A model generated the notes under the pieces. That model was given only the letters and a program-made list of their open reading frames with translations. It was not told the DNA's origin and searched no databases. Positions 27,758 to 37,044 of a DNA stretch of 58,202 nucleotides are shown here, piece after piece; positions within the stretch are counted from its first letter, which is position 1; the number at the start of each line of letters is the position of its first letter. The translations under genes were made by a program, and so were the position numbers. Origin of the DNA: an uncultured Rikenellaceae bacterium (GTDB taxonomy: Bacteria > Bacteroidota > Bacteroidia > Bacteroidales > Rikenellaceae); assembly GCA_944326815.1 (NCBI GenBank), contig CALVFI010000022.1, positions 1 through 58,202 of the forward strand. The letters run 5' to 3'.

Positions 27758-28984
27758 ATGATGGTGAATGTAAGAGGAGTGCTCTTCGGTGTGTTGATGT
27801 GTTGCGTTTGTGGTGCAGAGGCGCAGGATTTGATGCATAGTGACATTGCAGATTTGGCAACGAATAGTCCGGTGGCAACGATTAAAGGCGATGAACGCGA
27901 GTTCCCGTTGATGGAGTCGGATGCCGAGGCAGATATCTCTTATAAACCTGAGGTTTACGGTGCTGTAAAGGCAAAGTTTGAGTTGAGCACCTACGATGGG
28001 AAACATCGTTTCAATGTCCGCAATTCACGTATCGGAGTACGGGGGCTTGTGAGTCCGCATATGCGTTATGTCGCCCAGATCGACTTTAACAATGAGGGGA
28101 AAGTCTCTATTCTGGATTCTTATGTCACCTATTTCAGCAAGAATTTTCAGGTAACACTTGGTCAGCAGCAATATAAGTTCAGTACCGATTTGGATCGCGG
28201 CCCCAGCAGCAGTATCTTTTCGAATCGTTCCGCATTGGCTAAATTTCTGACGACTTATTTCGGTACGGAGGTGCAGGATGGCAAGGTCGTCCCCTATGTG
28301 AAGTCCATCGGCTCGCGGGATATCGGCGTCCTGGCCCACTATATGATTGATACGGAGGTGCCGATGCGTTTGACATTCGGTATCTTCAACGGATCGGGGT
28401 CAAATAATCCGGAGTGGACGGATAATGTGAACTTTATTGGTCGTTTCGATATAGGTGGACCGCAAGGGCTCTCCGGTTCGGTCAGCCATTACAATGGTCG
28501 CACACCGGTAGAAACTCGCGTGGAGACGAATCCTGCCGGGGAGTTGGTTAATGTGGATTTCAAACAGCAACTCCGGATGTGGGGTACGGAGTTGCGTTAT
28601 GGGCAGAAAAATTATAAAATTGAAGCCGAATATGCTCAACGGCGATTGGCGGATACGGAACTCGCTGTACTCCATGCCGCACATGTCTTCGGATATTATC
28701 AGTTCCATTTACCGAATCGTTCAGTTATTGAGTATATTGCTCCGATAGCTCGTTGGGATATTGGAACCGATATTGAGTTTTTGAACGGTCTGACACAGCA
28801 GATCGATTCTTTCTCCGCTAATCGTATGACGGTAGGGGTTAATTTCGGATTTGTTCGAAAGTTAATCGGTGCTGAGTTGCGAGTGAGCTATGAAAACTAT
28901 TTTATAGAGCACGAGCCATCCGATTATAAAGTGAATCAATTGTTGCAGGATAAATTTACCATTGAGGTCGTTGCCTCTTTCTGA
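27758..28984 (+). CDS. Phosphate-selective porin O/P-like outer-membrane protein
   Basis: The 408-aa exported protein has a signal peptide (about 1-22, ending GAEAQ) and a porin barrel with alternating aromatic strands and a terminal Phe (VVASF). Segments such as RIGVRGLVSPHMRYVAQIDF and VTLGQQQYKF are typical of the OprO/OprP-type porins found in Bacteroidota. It probably lets anions such as phosphate or small solutes cross the outer membrane; specificity is not visible. The second ATG at 27761 is equally possible. Confidence 0.8.
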   Translation: MMVNVRGVLFGVLMCCVCGAEAQDLMHSDIADLATNSPVATIKGDEREFPLMESDAEADISYKPEVYGAVKAKFELSTYDGKHRFNVRNSRIGVRGLVSPHMRYVAQIDFNNEGKVSILDSYVTYFSKNFQVTLGQQQYKFSTDLDRGPSSSIFSNRSALAKFLTTYFGTEVQDGKVVPYVKSIGSRDIGVLAHYMIDTEVPMRLTFGIFNGSGSNNPEWTDNVNFIGRFDIGGPQGLSGSVSHYNGRTPVETRVETNPAGELVNVDFKQQLRMWGTELRYGQKNYKIEAEYAQRRLADTELAVLHAAHVFGYYQFHLPNRSVIEYIAPIARWDIGTDIEFLNGLTQQIDSFSANRMTVGVNFGFVRKLIGAELRVSYENYFIEHEPSDYKVNQLLQDKFTIEVVASF

Positions 28985-29026
28985 TTTTTTGTTTTAAGAA
29001 GAATATGTCAAAAAATCTTTTATTTG

Positions 29027-29057
29027 TTTGCAGGAAATAAAATAATTACTACTTTTG
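29027..29057 (+). promoter_or_regulatory. Promoter of tRNA-Met
   Basis: TTTG (29027-29030), exactly 19 nt and TACTTTTG (29050-29057) fit the consensus fully. The predicted start gives a 5' leader of about 70 nt before the tRNA, much longer than that of tRNA-Arg. Confidence 0.75.
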
Positions 29058-29131
29058 CACTGCTTTTGGAACATAATGGTCCGGATGGACTGGGGTCGCA
29101 GAATAAATGGCGATCAGAAACCAAGAGGCAT

Positions 29132-29205
29132 GGCGGGATAGCTCAGCTGGTTAGAGCGCATGATTCATAATCATGAGGTCGAGAGTTCAAGTCTCTCTCC
29201 CGCTA
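29132..29205 (+). tRNA. tRNA-Met (anticodon CAT)
   Basis: The 74-nt sequence forms a full cloverleaf: acceptor with a G-U first pair, D arm, anticodon stem CATGA/TCATG with loop TTCATAA, variable loop AGGTC, T arm with TTCAAGT, and discriminator A. CCA is not encoded. The anticodon stem lacks the three G-C pairs of the initiator, so elongator Met is most likely. A lysidine-modified Ile2 tRNA also reads CAT and cannot be excluded. Confidence 0.93.
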
Positions 29206-29216
29206 CTTAATGAAGG

Positions 29217-29252
29217 AAAAGCGAGTTGCGATTATCGCAACTCGCTTTTTTT
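29217..29252. terminator. Bidirectional terminator between tRNA-Met and tolC-like gene
   Basis: An 11-bp GC-rich stem (29221-29231 with 29235-29245), a TTA loop and flanking A and T runs serve the tRNA on the plus strand. They also serve the efflux operon ending at 29285 on the minus strand. Confidence 0.9.
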
Positions 29253-29284
29253 ATACAGATAAGCTTTCTTCGAGGAGGCTTTCG

Positions 29285-30664
29285 TTACAGTTTCCCGGTG
29301 GCTTTGAGATAGTTTGTATAGGCGAGGCGGGCTTTGGCTCGGGCGTCGATCCAATCGCAGCGGGTTTTTTGCCATAAGGTCTGTGCCTCCAGGTAGTCGC
29401 CCAAGGTCTCTGTCCCGACTTCATACTGATTGCGACTTACGGTCATATTCTCTTCGGCTTGAGCCACCGATTCCTCCATGAGAGCTACTTCCAGAAGCGC
29501 TTCGTCGTAATTGTTGAGCGATTGGGTCAACTCGAGTTCCATCTTTTGGGTGAGATCCTCCAGTTGGGTTTGTGCAATGTTGATTTCGCGTTTGGCGGCT
29601 GAAACCTTGCGCCGGCCTTCTCCCCAATGGAAGAGCGGAATACTCATCGTGACCCCGCCTGCGAATGAGGCGTCGTCGAAAAGTCGGGATCCATTGAAAC
29701 TCAATCCGTGCATATAGCTGTATGTGGCTATGGCCGCGATTTGGGGTAGGAACTCACTGCGTGTAAGGCGCATGTTTTGTTGCTTGAGAGCCACTTGCTC
29801 TTGCAGCATCCCGTATTCCGGACGTTCGGTCACATCCAATGAACGGTCGACTGGAAGGCTGATGTCATCGAAATCGGCAAGTTCGATCGATTCTGTCGTC
29901 AGCGGCAGCCCGATCCAGTAGCAGAGGTTCATACGAGCCAACCGCACACCGTTTTCAGCCTGACGCAACTGTAGTCGGGCTTCATTCATCCGCACCTGTA
30001 CCTTCAAAAGATCGTTCCGATCTTTCATGCCGATTTCGGTGGCATTTTCCATTTGACGCAGAAATTCGGCCACGACCTCATTATACATCTGTGCGGTTTT
30101 CAGCAACTCTTCTGCTTTGATACAGGTGAAGAATGCTTCGTCGGTGGCTGCGATTACATCGGATTCCGCTTTCTTTTGATTCAACGAGGCTATTTTCTCT
30201 CCGATAGTAGCCATTTTTGCAGCACTCCGAACTTTCCCTCCCAGGTATATGGGTTGTTCGGCCAACAGACCGGCCGTATAAACCGAGCCGGTTTTCAATT
30301 TCAGATTCGTCTCGGGCATGTAGGCATACTCCTTGAAAACGGGGGTGCCATCAGGGGCTGTCATCAGGATGTTCGGATCGAGGGCACCTGTCGTGGGATT
30401 CGGGACGAAGGTCGGTAGATAACCTCCGGGTATGGTCAATGTCATCGAGGAGTTGGTATAGAGGTAATTGCCCGTTGCCGAGAATTTGGGCAGATAATTG
30501 GCCTTATAGGCTTTCGTTTGGTCGCGGGCAGCTAAGGTCTGCTCCACAGCTATGCGTAGCGTACGGTTGTTGTCAACGGCCATCTCTCGGCACTCTTCCA
30601 GCGTAAGTTTTTGTGCTTGGGCAATGGTCGATATGGATAGAAACAACAGAATTAGACGTTTCAT
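29285..30664 (-). CDS. TolC-family outer-membrane efflux protein
   Basis: The 459-aa protein has a signal peptide (about 1-18, ending AQAQ) and the two repeated coiled-coil regions of TolC-type tunnels, for example LEECREMAVDNNRTLRIAVE and NQYEVGTETLGDYLEAQTLW. It forms the exit duct of the tripartite pump. Its start overlaps the stop of the RND pump gene (ATGA), showing translational coupling. It is the last gene of the adaptor-pump-duct operon. Confidence 0.93.
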   Translation of the reverse strand: MKRLILLFLSISTIAQAQKLTLEECREMAVDNNRTLRIAVEQTLAARDQTKAYKANYLPKFSATGNYLYTNSSMTLTIPGGYLPTFVPNPTTGALDPNILMTAPDGTPVFKEYAYMPETNLKLKTGSVYTAGLLAEQPIYLGGKVRSAAKMATIGEKIASLNQKKAESDVIAATDEAFFTCIKAEELLKTAQMYNEVVAEFLRQMENATEIGMKDRNDLLKVQVRMNEARLQLRQAENGVRLARMNLCYWIGLPLTTESIELADFDDISLPVDRSLDVTERPEYGMLQEQVALKQQNMRLTRSEFLPQIAAIATYSYMHGLSFNGSRLFDDASFAGGVTMSIPLFHWGEGRRKVSAAKREINIAQTQLEDLTQKMELELTQSLNNYDEALLEVALMEESVAQAEENMTVSRNQYEVGTETLGDYLEAQTLWQKTRCDWIDARAKARLAYTNYLKATGKL

Positions 30665-33600
30665 CGTGTTTTGATTTTGAAGAATATCGAGTAGAACACC
30701 GGAATAAACAGCAGGGTAATGATGGTACCCAAAAGCAATCCGCCCATGATTGTGGCAGCCAGCGAGCCGAACATGTCGTCGGATAGTAGAGGAATCATTC
30801 CCAGTATGGTCGTCAAGGAAGCCATCATGACGGCACGGAAGCGGACGGCTGAACTGTCGAGCAACGCCTGGTAGGGCTCTTTACCTTGCGATATCTGAAG
30901 GTTGATTTCGTCCATCAGAACTACGCCGTTTTTGATCATCATGCCGATCAGACCCAAAATGCCGCAGATGGCGACGAATCCGAACGATTTGCCGGCTACG
31001 AAAACTCCCAGTACGGCCCCGACGAACAGCAGCGGCACGCAGAGCAGAATGATCAACGGCTTCCGATAATCTTTGAATAGCATGATTAAGATGCCGATCA
31101 TCATGACAACGGCCAGGGGCAGATTGGCGAAAAGGTATTGCAGCGAGGTGGTACTGGCTTTGTATTCCCCTTCCCAGATGAGTGAATAGCCATCGGGTAA
31201 GGGAATGGCTTCGATCTCCTGAAGAATCTCCTGCCGCGCATCTTCGGCACCGACCGAAGGAATGTTATTGGCTTGTGCACGCATGGCTCGTTGTCCGTTA
31301 TAACGCATCACGAGCGGGTCCTCCCATTTGAGGTGGACATCTCTCACTGCCTGGCTCAAGGGAATGGAGGCAAGTGTCTCGGAGAGGATGTCTTCTTCGG
31401 AGATGGCTCCTGTGGCCAATCCGGTGATAGTCTCTTTGTCCAACCCCTTGACGGAGGGCAGGAGCGAGAATATGGGAGCGGTCTCCAGCGATTCGATGCG
31501 CTTACCCTCTTTGTCGACGCATTGCACGATCAGCGTCTGACGAACGTTGCCCTCATAGATCGGATTGATTGGAATTCCGTCGGTCGAGGCCAGCAGCGAG
31601 AGTGCGACATCCTGACGCGAAAGGCCGATATTCCGAGCGATGGGCTGATTGTAGTCTATTTCCAGTGTCGCAGTTTTCGGCTCCCAGTCCGAGGTTACGA
31701 GCATGATCTTGTCACTGCGTTCCATGATGGCCTGAGCCTGTGCCGTCAGGTCGGCCAGTACGGCCGGGTCCGGTCCGCAGAACATCGCCTCGATGGGGTA
31801 TTTGTTGTACATCAGATTGTAACGCTTTACCCGGACATAGGCCTGCGGATAGTGCTCTGTCAGATATTGCTGAATCTCCGGAATTGCCTCTACGAGCTCC
31901 TCTGGGGAGGAAAAGTCGACGATTAGTTCTCCATAGGCGAGCGAGGGGGTGGCAATGCTGCGTACCAGGTTGTAACGACTCGGCGTACCGCCTACGGAGG
32001 CTGTCACGTGTTGGATGTCCGACCGGGAGAACAGATAGTCTGAAATTTCCAGTACATCGTGTTCCGTACGTGTACTGTTGCTCCCTTCGGGCAGTTTGTA
32101 TTCGATATAGAGTTGGTCGTAGTTCATGTCTGGGAAGAAACTCTGGGGTAGTTTCTTGTAGAGCCATCCGCTTAGTCCGACTAATAGGAAAGCACTTGTG
32201 ACGGTTACTGCCCTGTGATTCAGGCTCCAGGTGAGGGTTTTGCGGAGAAGTGTGTAGAATGCGCCGCTGAACTGTTCGGCCCCTTGACTGGGCGTGACCT
32301 TCAACATTCTACGCGCCTGCAACGGTACCATGGTCAGGGAGAGTACCCAACTCAGAAGCAGTGAAACGGCCAGTACGACGAATAGGTCTCGGACATAGAC
32401 GCCTGCCGTATCGGGTGATAGGAAGATGGGAAAGAATGCTAAAATGGCAATCAACGTGGCACCCAGCAGGGGCATGGCTGTCTTTTTGCCTATGTCGGTG
32501 AGGGCTTTCGTGCGTAATCGTTTTTTGCCCAGGTCGACCAGAATCCCGTCGACGATTACGATGGCATTGTCCACCAGCATCCCCATGGCCAGAATAAAGG
32601 CGGCGAGCGATACGCGTTGGAGCGTCCCTCCGAACAGGTTCAGGAAGAGCAGCGAGCCCAATACGGTGACCACCAGGGTCATGCCGAGCAATACGCCGCT
32701 GCGCACTCCCATGGCGAACATCAGCACGAGGATGACGATGGCGACCGACTCGATGAGGTTGATGACGAATGTGCCGATGGCATCGTCTACCCGTTCGGGT
32801 TGAAAGAAGACCTTATTGTATTCGATGCCTATGGGCAGCGCGTGTTCTCGGAGTTCTTCCATGCGGGCATCCACCTTCTTGCCGAGTTTGATGATGTCGG
32901 TTCCGGCCAGCGCTGAGATGGAGATGCCGATGGCGGGCTGCTTATCGTAGAACAAGGCATTGCGCATGGGGTCGGCATAGCCCTTTGAGACGATAGCCAA
33001 GTCTTTCAACCGCATCTGATCGTCTTCATGCCCTTGGATAATCAGATTCTCGATATCTTCTACCGTGCGATATTTGTCGCTGACGGCAACCCGTAGACGG
33101 ATGTCTCCACTTTCGTAATATCCCGAATAGACCGTTTCGTTCTGTCCTTGGATCGTTTGAAGCACTTCGGCCGGCAATACACCGAGGTTTGCCATTTTGT
33201 CCTCGTAGATTGAAATGGTGATTGTAGGTTCGAAAACTCCGTACAGTTCAACTTTCGATATGCCCTCGATATTTTGTATTTCGCGCTTGATCAGTTCCGC
33301 ATATTTGGTCAATTCTTCGTTTGAGAAACCGTCGGAAGTGAGGGCATAGAACATGCCGAATACGTCGCCGTAGTCATCCATGACAATACTCGTCGATGCG
33401 CCGCTGGGCAGTGTCGATTGTGCGTCTCCCACCTTCCGGCGGAGCATGTCCCAGTATTGTTCGATCTCATTGTCTGGGACGGTGGTCTTGAGTGATACGG
33501 TGATGAGTGACAGGTCGGCCGAAGATTGGCTTTCGATTTGGTCGATATTGTTCATCGAACGGATCGCCTTTTCGAGTGGATCGGTAATCTGCAGCTCGAC

Positions 33601-33774
33601 CTCATAGGAGGAAGCTCCCGGGAAGGTCGTGACTACCATGGCCTGTTTGACTTTGACGGCGGGATCCTCCAGTTTGCTCATCCGGTCGTAGGCTAAAATA
33701 CCCCCGACGATCAGGATGGCAACGATGAAATATACCAGCTTGCTGTTGGCAAGCGCCCATTTCCCGATATTCAT
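30661..33774 (-). CDS. RND efflux pump permease
   Basis: The 1037-aa inner-membrane proton antiporter belongs to the HAE1/AcrB class. Twelve helices with two large periplasmic loops are expected. The first loop includes FPGASSYEVELQITDPLEKA, and transmembrane segments include AFILAMGMLVDNAIVIVDGI, with the two Asp residues of the proton relay, and LIGMMIKNGVVLMDEIN. It exports drugs or toxic compounds through the adaptor and TolC-like partners. Both ends overlap neighbours by four bases. Substrates are unknown. Confidence 0.95.
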   Translation of the reverse strand: MNIGKWALANSKLVYFIVAILIVGGILAYDRMSKLEDPAVKVKQAMVVTTFPGASSYEVELQITDPLEKAIRSMNNIDQIESQSSADLSLITVSLKTTVPDNEIEQYWDMLRRKVGDAQSTLPSGASTSIVMDDYGDVFGMFYALTSDGFSNEELTKYAELIKREIQNIEGISKVELYGVFEPTITISIYEDKMANLGVLPAEVLQTIQGQNETVYSGYYESGDIRLRVAVSDKYRTVEDIENLIIQGHEDDQMRLKDLAIVSKGYADPMRNALFYDKQPAIGISISALAGTDIIKLGKKVDARMEELREHALPIGIEYNKVFFQPERVDDAIGTFVINLIESVAIVILVLMFAMGVRSGVLLGMTLVVTVLGSLLFLNLFGGTLQRVSLAAFILAMGMLVDNAIVIVDGILVDLGKKRLRTKALTDIGKKTAMPLLGATLIAILAFFPIFLSPDTAGVYVRDLFVVLAVSLLLSWVLSLTMVPLQARRMLKVTPSQGAEQFSGAFYTLLRKTLTWSLNHRAVTVTSAFLLVGLSGWLYKKLPQSFFPDMNYDQLYIEYKLPEGSNSTRTEHDVLEISDYLFSRSDIQHVTASVGGTPSRYNLVRSIATPSLAYGELIVDFSSPEELVEAIPEIQQYLTEHYPQAYVRVKRYNLMYNKYPIEAMFCGPDPAVLADLTAQAQAIMERSDKIMLVTSDWEPKTATLEIDYNQPIARNIGLSRQDVALSLLASTDGIPINPIYEGNVRQTLIVQCVDKEGKRIESLETAPIFSLLPSVKGLDKETITGLATGAISEEDILSETLASIPLSQAVRDVHLKWEDPLVMRYNGQRAMRAQANNIPSVGAEDARQEILQEIEAIPLPDGYSLIWEGEYKASTTSLQYLFANLPLAVVMMIGILIMLFKDYRKPLIILLCVPLLFVGAVLGVFVAGKSFGFVAICGILGLIGMMIKNGVVLMDEINLQISQGKEPYQALLDSSAVRFRAVMMASLTTILGMIPLLSDDMFGSLAATIMGGLLLGTIITLLFIPVFYSIFFKIKTR

Positions 33775-34799
33775 AATATGCCTCCCTGGTTCGTTTCGGA
33801 TATTCCCGGCAGAATTTCCACTTGTTGCCCCTCTTTCAGGGAGTTGGTGCCTCCGCTGACCACAATCTCTCCGTCAACGAGTCCGTTAACGAGAACAGTC
33901 CCGTTGCTCTTGAGTTTTTTCACCGTTACCGGTTTGCGTATGACTTTGTTCTGCTCTACGACCCATACCGTGTCTTCGTTGAGGGCCGATAGGGGAATCT
34001 GCACTAATGCGTCAGTGGAGGTGTTGTAGTCGATCGTGACCATGGCTGCCATCCCGGGGGCGGGACGTGGTGAACCTTCGATCCTGAAGCGGGTTGTGTA
34101 GAGCTGGTTGAGGTTGGCCTTCTGGTTGATACCGATTAACTCAAGGTGGTAGACCTGATCAGGGTAGATATCGATGGTGGCGGTGGCCGACCGAAACTCT
34201 CCGCGTCGAATGAAATCAGCCGTTGGAATGTTGATCTCCACTTCGGGCGTTTCACTCGAAATCATGGATACGATGGGAAAACCGGCACTGACCGTCTCTC
34301 CCGCGTCGAAATGTCTCTTTTGAATATATCCGTCGAAAGGAGCCTTGAGCCTTGTGTCTTCCAGGGCGTTGCGATGGGCCTCGAGTTTGGCCGTAATTTG
34401 TTGCAGACCGTAGACAGCCTTGTCGTAATCGTTCGGAGTGGCGCTCTGTTTCTTGTAAAGTTCGATGACCCGATCGGCTTCGGCCTTGATACGGTTGTAT
34501 TCTGCCTCGGTGGCGGCCAGTTGTGTGCGGTAATCACGGTCGTCCAGTCGGGCGATTACCGTTCCCTTGCGCACGAATTGACCCTGAGAAACAGCTATCT
34601 GTTGAATCTGTCCGGCAACCCGGAATGCGACATCCGCTTCCGAGGCCGCTTTGACCCGTCCCGGATATTGGGATTGTTCCACATAGCCGCCCACCAATTT
34701 TGCCGTGTCACATTTGACACTTCGCACGGCCTCTTGTTTTTCTCCCGTGTGCGTGCAGGCTGAACAGAGAACCAACACGCATAGAAACAACATTCTCAT
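33771..34799 (-). CDS. RND efflux periplasmic adaptor lipoprotein
   Basis: The 342-aa membrane-fusion protein has a lipobox (LCSAC, Cys15), a barrel-sandwich half-motif (VAFRVAGQIQQIAVSQGQFV), a helical hairpin (about 88-140), then the second half-motif LKAPFDGYIQKRHFDAGETV and a beta-barrel domain. It bridges the pump and outer-membrane duct. It is the first gene of the operon and is divergent from the AraC gene. A TATTTTTG box at 34833-34826 lies in its upstream region. Confidence 0.93.
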   Translation of the reverse strand: MRMLFLCVLVLCSACTHTGEKQEAVRSVKCDTAKLVGGYVEQSQYPGRVKAASEADVAFRVAGQIQQIAVSQGQFVRKGTVIARLDDRDYRTQLAATEAEYNRIKAEADRVIELYKKQSATPNDYDKAVYGLQQITAKLEAHRNALEDTRLKAPFDGYIQKRHFDAGETVSAGFPIVSMISSETPEVEINIPTADFIRRGEFRSATATIDIYPDQVYHLELIGINQKANLNQLYTTRFRIEGSPRPAPGMAAMVTIDYNTSTDALVQIPLSALNEDTVWVVEQNKVIRKPVTVKKLKSNGTVLVNGLVDGEIVVSGGTNSLKEGQQVEILPGISETNQGGIL

Positions 34800-34825
34800 T
34801 GTCCGTTTTTTTTAGATTTTCTTCA

Positions 34826-34929
34826 CAAAAATACAGGGAAGAAAGTGCTTGAAAAGTTCCTCTTTTCGGATAAAATGTCCTATTTGTATTATTGAGTTTA
34901 AAATAATGTCCCTTTTCTTTGTATATTTG
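34826..34929. promoter_or_regulatory. Divergent promoter region of efflux operon and AraC gene
   Basis: A minus-strand TATTTTTG (34833-34826) faces the efflux operon and a plus-strand TATATTTG (34922-34929) faces the regulator. The plus box ends 5 nt before the ATG at 34935, which implies an almost leaderless transcript or a later start. No inverted operator is evident by eye. Confidence 0.5.
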
Positions 34930-34934
34930 ACTGC

Positions 34935-35765
34935 ATGATGGAAAAATTTCAATATATCACGATTGACGGGACTCAAGCTCTGAAAGATTGTTTTGAGCCT
35001 GGGCCGTTGTCCCGTTTTGGGAAAGGACGTTTATTGATATGTCAAAATGGCGAGTGTGATGTCGTGATCGATATGAAGCGATATCATATCGTGCAGGGAA
35101 ATATAACGATCGTTTTTCCTCATTCCGTGGTTCAGGTTCTCCATTATAGTACGGATTTCGGGGGATATCTCCTGGGGGCGGATATGGATTTCTTTACCTC
35201 GTTTCAGATACCGGAAAAGTCTTCTTACTATTTGTATATCAAGGATAATCCATGTATAACGCCGACTGAGGAGGAGTGGAATAGGATTGTTTCGCTGCAT
35301 AATTTCTTGCTGCAGGAGAGCGCCCGGCGCGATCATCCTATGCGGGAAGAGATCGATGAATGTTTGATGAGGATACTCGCCTATGAGGTGGCGGCGATTT
35401 ATGTCCGACGTAAACCTGAGAAACAGCAACCCAGTTCGCGGCAAGAGAAAATATTTCAGCAGTTTATTTATTCACTCTTTAAGAACTTCTACCTTCATCG
35501 TTCACTGGACTATTATGCTGGTGAACAATCCATTACGCCTCGTCATTTGTCAATGGTCGTCAAGCAGATTTCTGGTCAGACAGCAGGATGTTGGGTAGCC
35601 AGTTGCTTGATCGGGAATATCAAAATCAAATTACAGGATTCGGGATTATCCATTGCTCAGATTGCTTATGAATTCAACTTCCCAAATCCCTCCTTTTTTA
35701 CCCATTATTTCAAGAAACATACGGGTATGACTCCTCGGGAATATCGAGCTATGTTGAAGGTATAG
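34935..35765 (+). CDS. AraC-family transcriptional regulator
   Basis: The 276-aa protein has an N-terminal cupin-like effector region (about 1-150) and a C-terminal double helix-turn-helix (about 175-273), with the conserved end SIAQIAYEFNFPNPSFFTHY, FKKHTGMTPREYR. It is divergent from the RND efflux operon and is the likely regulator of it, sensing a pump substrate. The inducer cannot be deduced. It lies in a stretch that looks more AT-rich than the neighbouring housekeeping genes. Confidence 0.9.
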   Translation: MMEKFQYITIDGTQALKDCFEPGPLSRFGKGRLLICQNGECDVVIDMKRYHIVQGNITIVFPHSVVQVLHYSTDFGGYLLGADMDFFTSFQIPEKSSYYLYIKDNPCITPTEEEWNRIVSLHNFLLQESARRDHPMREEIDECLMRILAYEVAAIYVRRKPEKQQPSSRQEKIFQQFIYSLFKNFYLHRSLDYYAGEQSITPRHLSMVVKQISGQTAGCWVASCLIGNIKIKLQDSGLSIAQIAYEFNFPNPSFFTHYFKKHTGMTPREYRAMLKV

Positions 35766-35855
35766 ATTGGGAGAATTTATAAGATGTGAAACAAAGCCTG
35801 TTATTGAGCGGAACTGCCATTTGATAAATCATTTGGTTATCTTTGTTTGTTGGTA

Positions 35856-35885
35856 TTGAAGAATCAGATACTTTGTGTATCTTTG
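35856..35885 (+). promoter_or_regulatory. Promoter of lacI-type regulator
   Basis: TTG (35856-35858), 19 nt and TATCTTTG (35878-35885) match the consensus; a second TATCTTTG lies upstream at 35838-35845. The ATG at 35923 follows 37 nt after the main box. Confidence 0.65.
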
Positions 35886-35922
35886 AAATACATAATATAT
35901 GTCCATATAAACAGCTCCGATC

Positions 35923-36969
35923 ATGGCTGAGATGAAACCCAAAACCAAGACCACTATCAGAGATATTGCAGAAGAGGCCGGTGTCTCCATTTCATTGGTC
36001 TCTTTTGTGATGAACGGAAAAACCCGAGGACAGCACAGAGTTAATCCTGAGACTGCTCGAAGAGTCCGCGAGATTGCGGAACGGATGAATTACCAGCCGA
36101 ATAGTGCGGCGCAAACGTTGCGTAGTGGAAAAACTAATACGATTGGCGTTATATTGTCGGATATCTCCAATAAGTTTTTTGCCGATATTGCCCGCTGTAT
36201 AGAGGACCGGGCTTCACAATACAAATATACCGTGTTGTTTGGTAGCACGGACGAGAATCCTGCAAAATTGAATAACTTAATTTCTGTATTTCGAAATAAA
36301 GGGGTGGACGGTTTAATTATTGTGCCGTGCGAAGGTTCTGAAGAGACCGTTCGGAAATTGATTGAAGCACAGATGCCTGTCGTATTGCTTGACCGGACTT
36401 TTGATACATTGGATGTGAGTAGCGTGATCTTGAACAATAAAAAGGCAACTGCAATGGCGGTCAATGCGCTTTTGGATCAGGGATATAGAAAGATAGAATT
36501 GGTTTCTTATGAAACTACGACCTCTAATATTTTGGATCGTGAATTAGGTTATTTACAGACGATGGAGAATAGTGGAAATGCAGAATATGCCAAAGTACGA
36601 AGGGTGAAATATAAAGATTTGATACCACAACTCGCTGTGATGATTCCTAAGATGGTGGAGAATGGTGTGGAGGCGCTGATTTTTGTGACGAACCGTTTGG
36701 CCATCCAGAGTTTGAAATTGTTGAGGGATCATAATATTCGAGTGCCTGATGATGTGGCTGTGATCGGGTTTGATGGTAGCGAGACCTTTGCTTTTGAACT
36801 ATACTATACGGGTATATCTTATATCAGACAACCGATTGAACAGTTCGGCTATGAAGCATTGGAGTGGATTATGAAAATCATAAAACATAAAGACAAGGTG
36901 AATCAAGCAACTATTGTACTTAATCCGGAGCTTGTTTTGGCGAATTCTTCTCGAAATCCGCGGAAATAA
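35923..36969 (+). CDS. LacI-family transcriptional regulator
   Basis: The 348-aa repressor-type protein has an N-terminal helix-turn-helix (TTIRDIAEEAGVSISLVSFV, about 10-29) and hinge (RMNYQPNSAAQTLRSGKTNT). A periplasmic-binding-protein-like sensor domain follows, with the segments VILSDISNKFFADIAR and PDDVAVIGFDGSE. LacI proteins usually sense a sugar and repress nearby catabolic genes. The GH2 gene starts 75 nt downstream, so it is the obvious target. The region reads more AT-rich than most of the window, hinting at separate origin. Confidence 0.92.
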   Translation: MAEMKPKTKTTIRDIAEEAGVSISLVSFVMNGKTRGQHRVNPETARRVREIAERMNYQPNSAAQTLRSGKTNTIGVILSDISNKFFADIARCIEDRASQYKYTVLFGSTDENPAKLNNLISVFRNKGVDGLIIVPCEGSEETVRKLIEAQMPVVLLDRTFDTLDVSSVILNNKKATAMAVNALLDQGYRKIELVSYETTTSNILDRELGYLQTMENSGNAEYAKVRRVKYKDLIPQLAVMIPKMVENGVEALIFVTNRLAIQSLKLLRDHNIRVPDDVAVIGFDGSETFAFELYYTGISYIRQPIEQFGYEALEWIMKIIKHKDKVNQATIVLNPELVLANSSRNPRK

Positions 36970-37044
36970 TTTATGTGACAGTAAAGTGTGCAGATGACGT
37001 GCAATGGATTGTTTTGTTGTTGAGAACGAGGTAAAAATTTGTGT

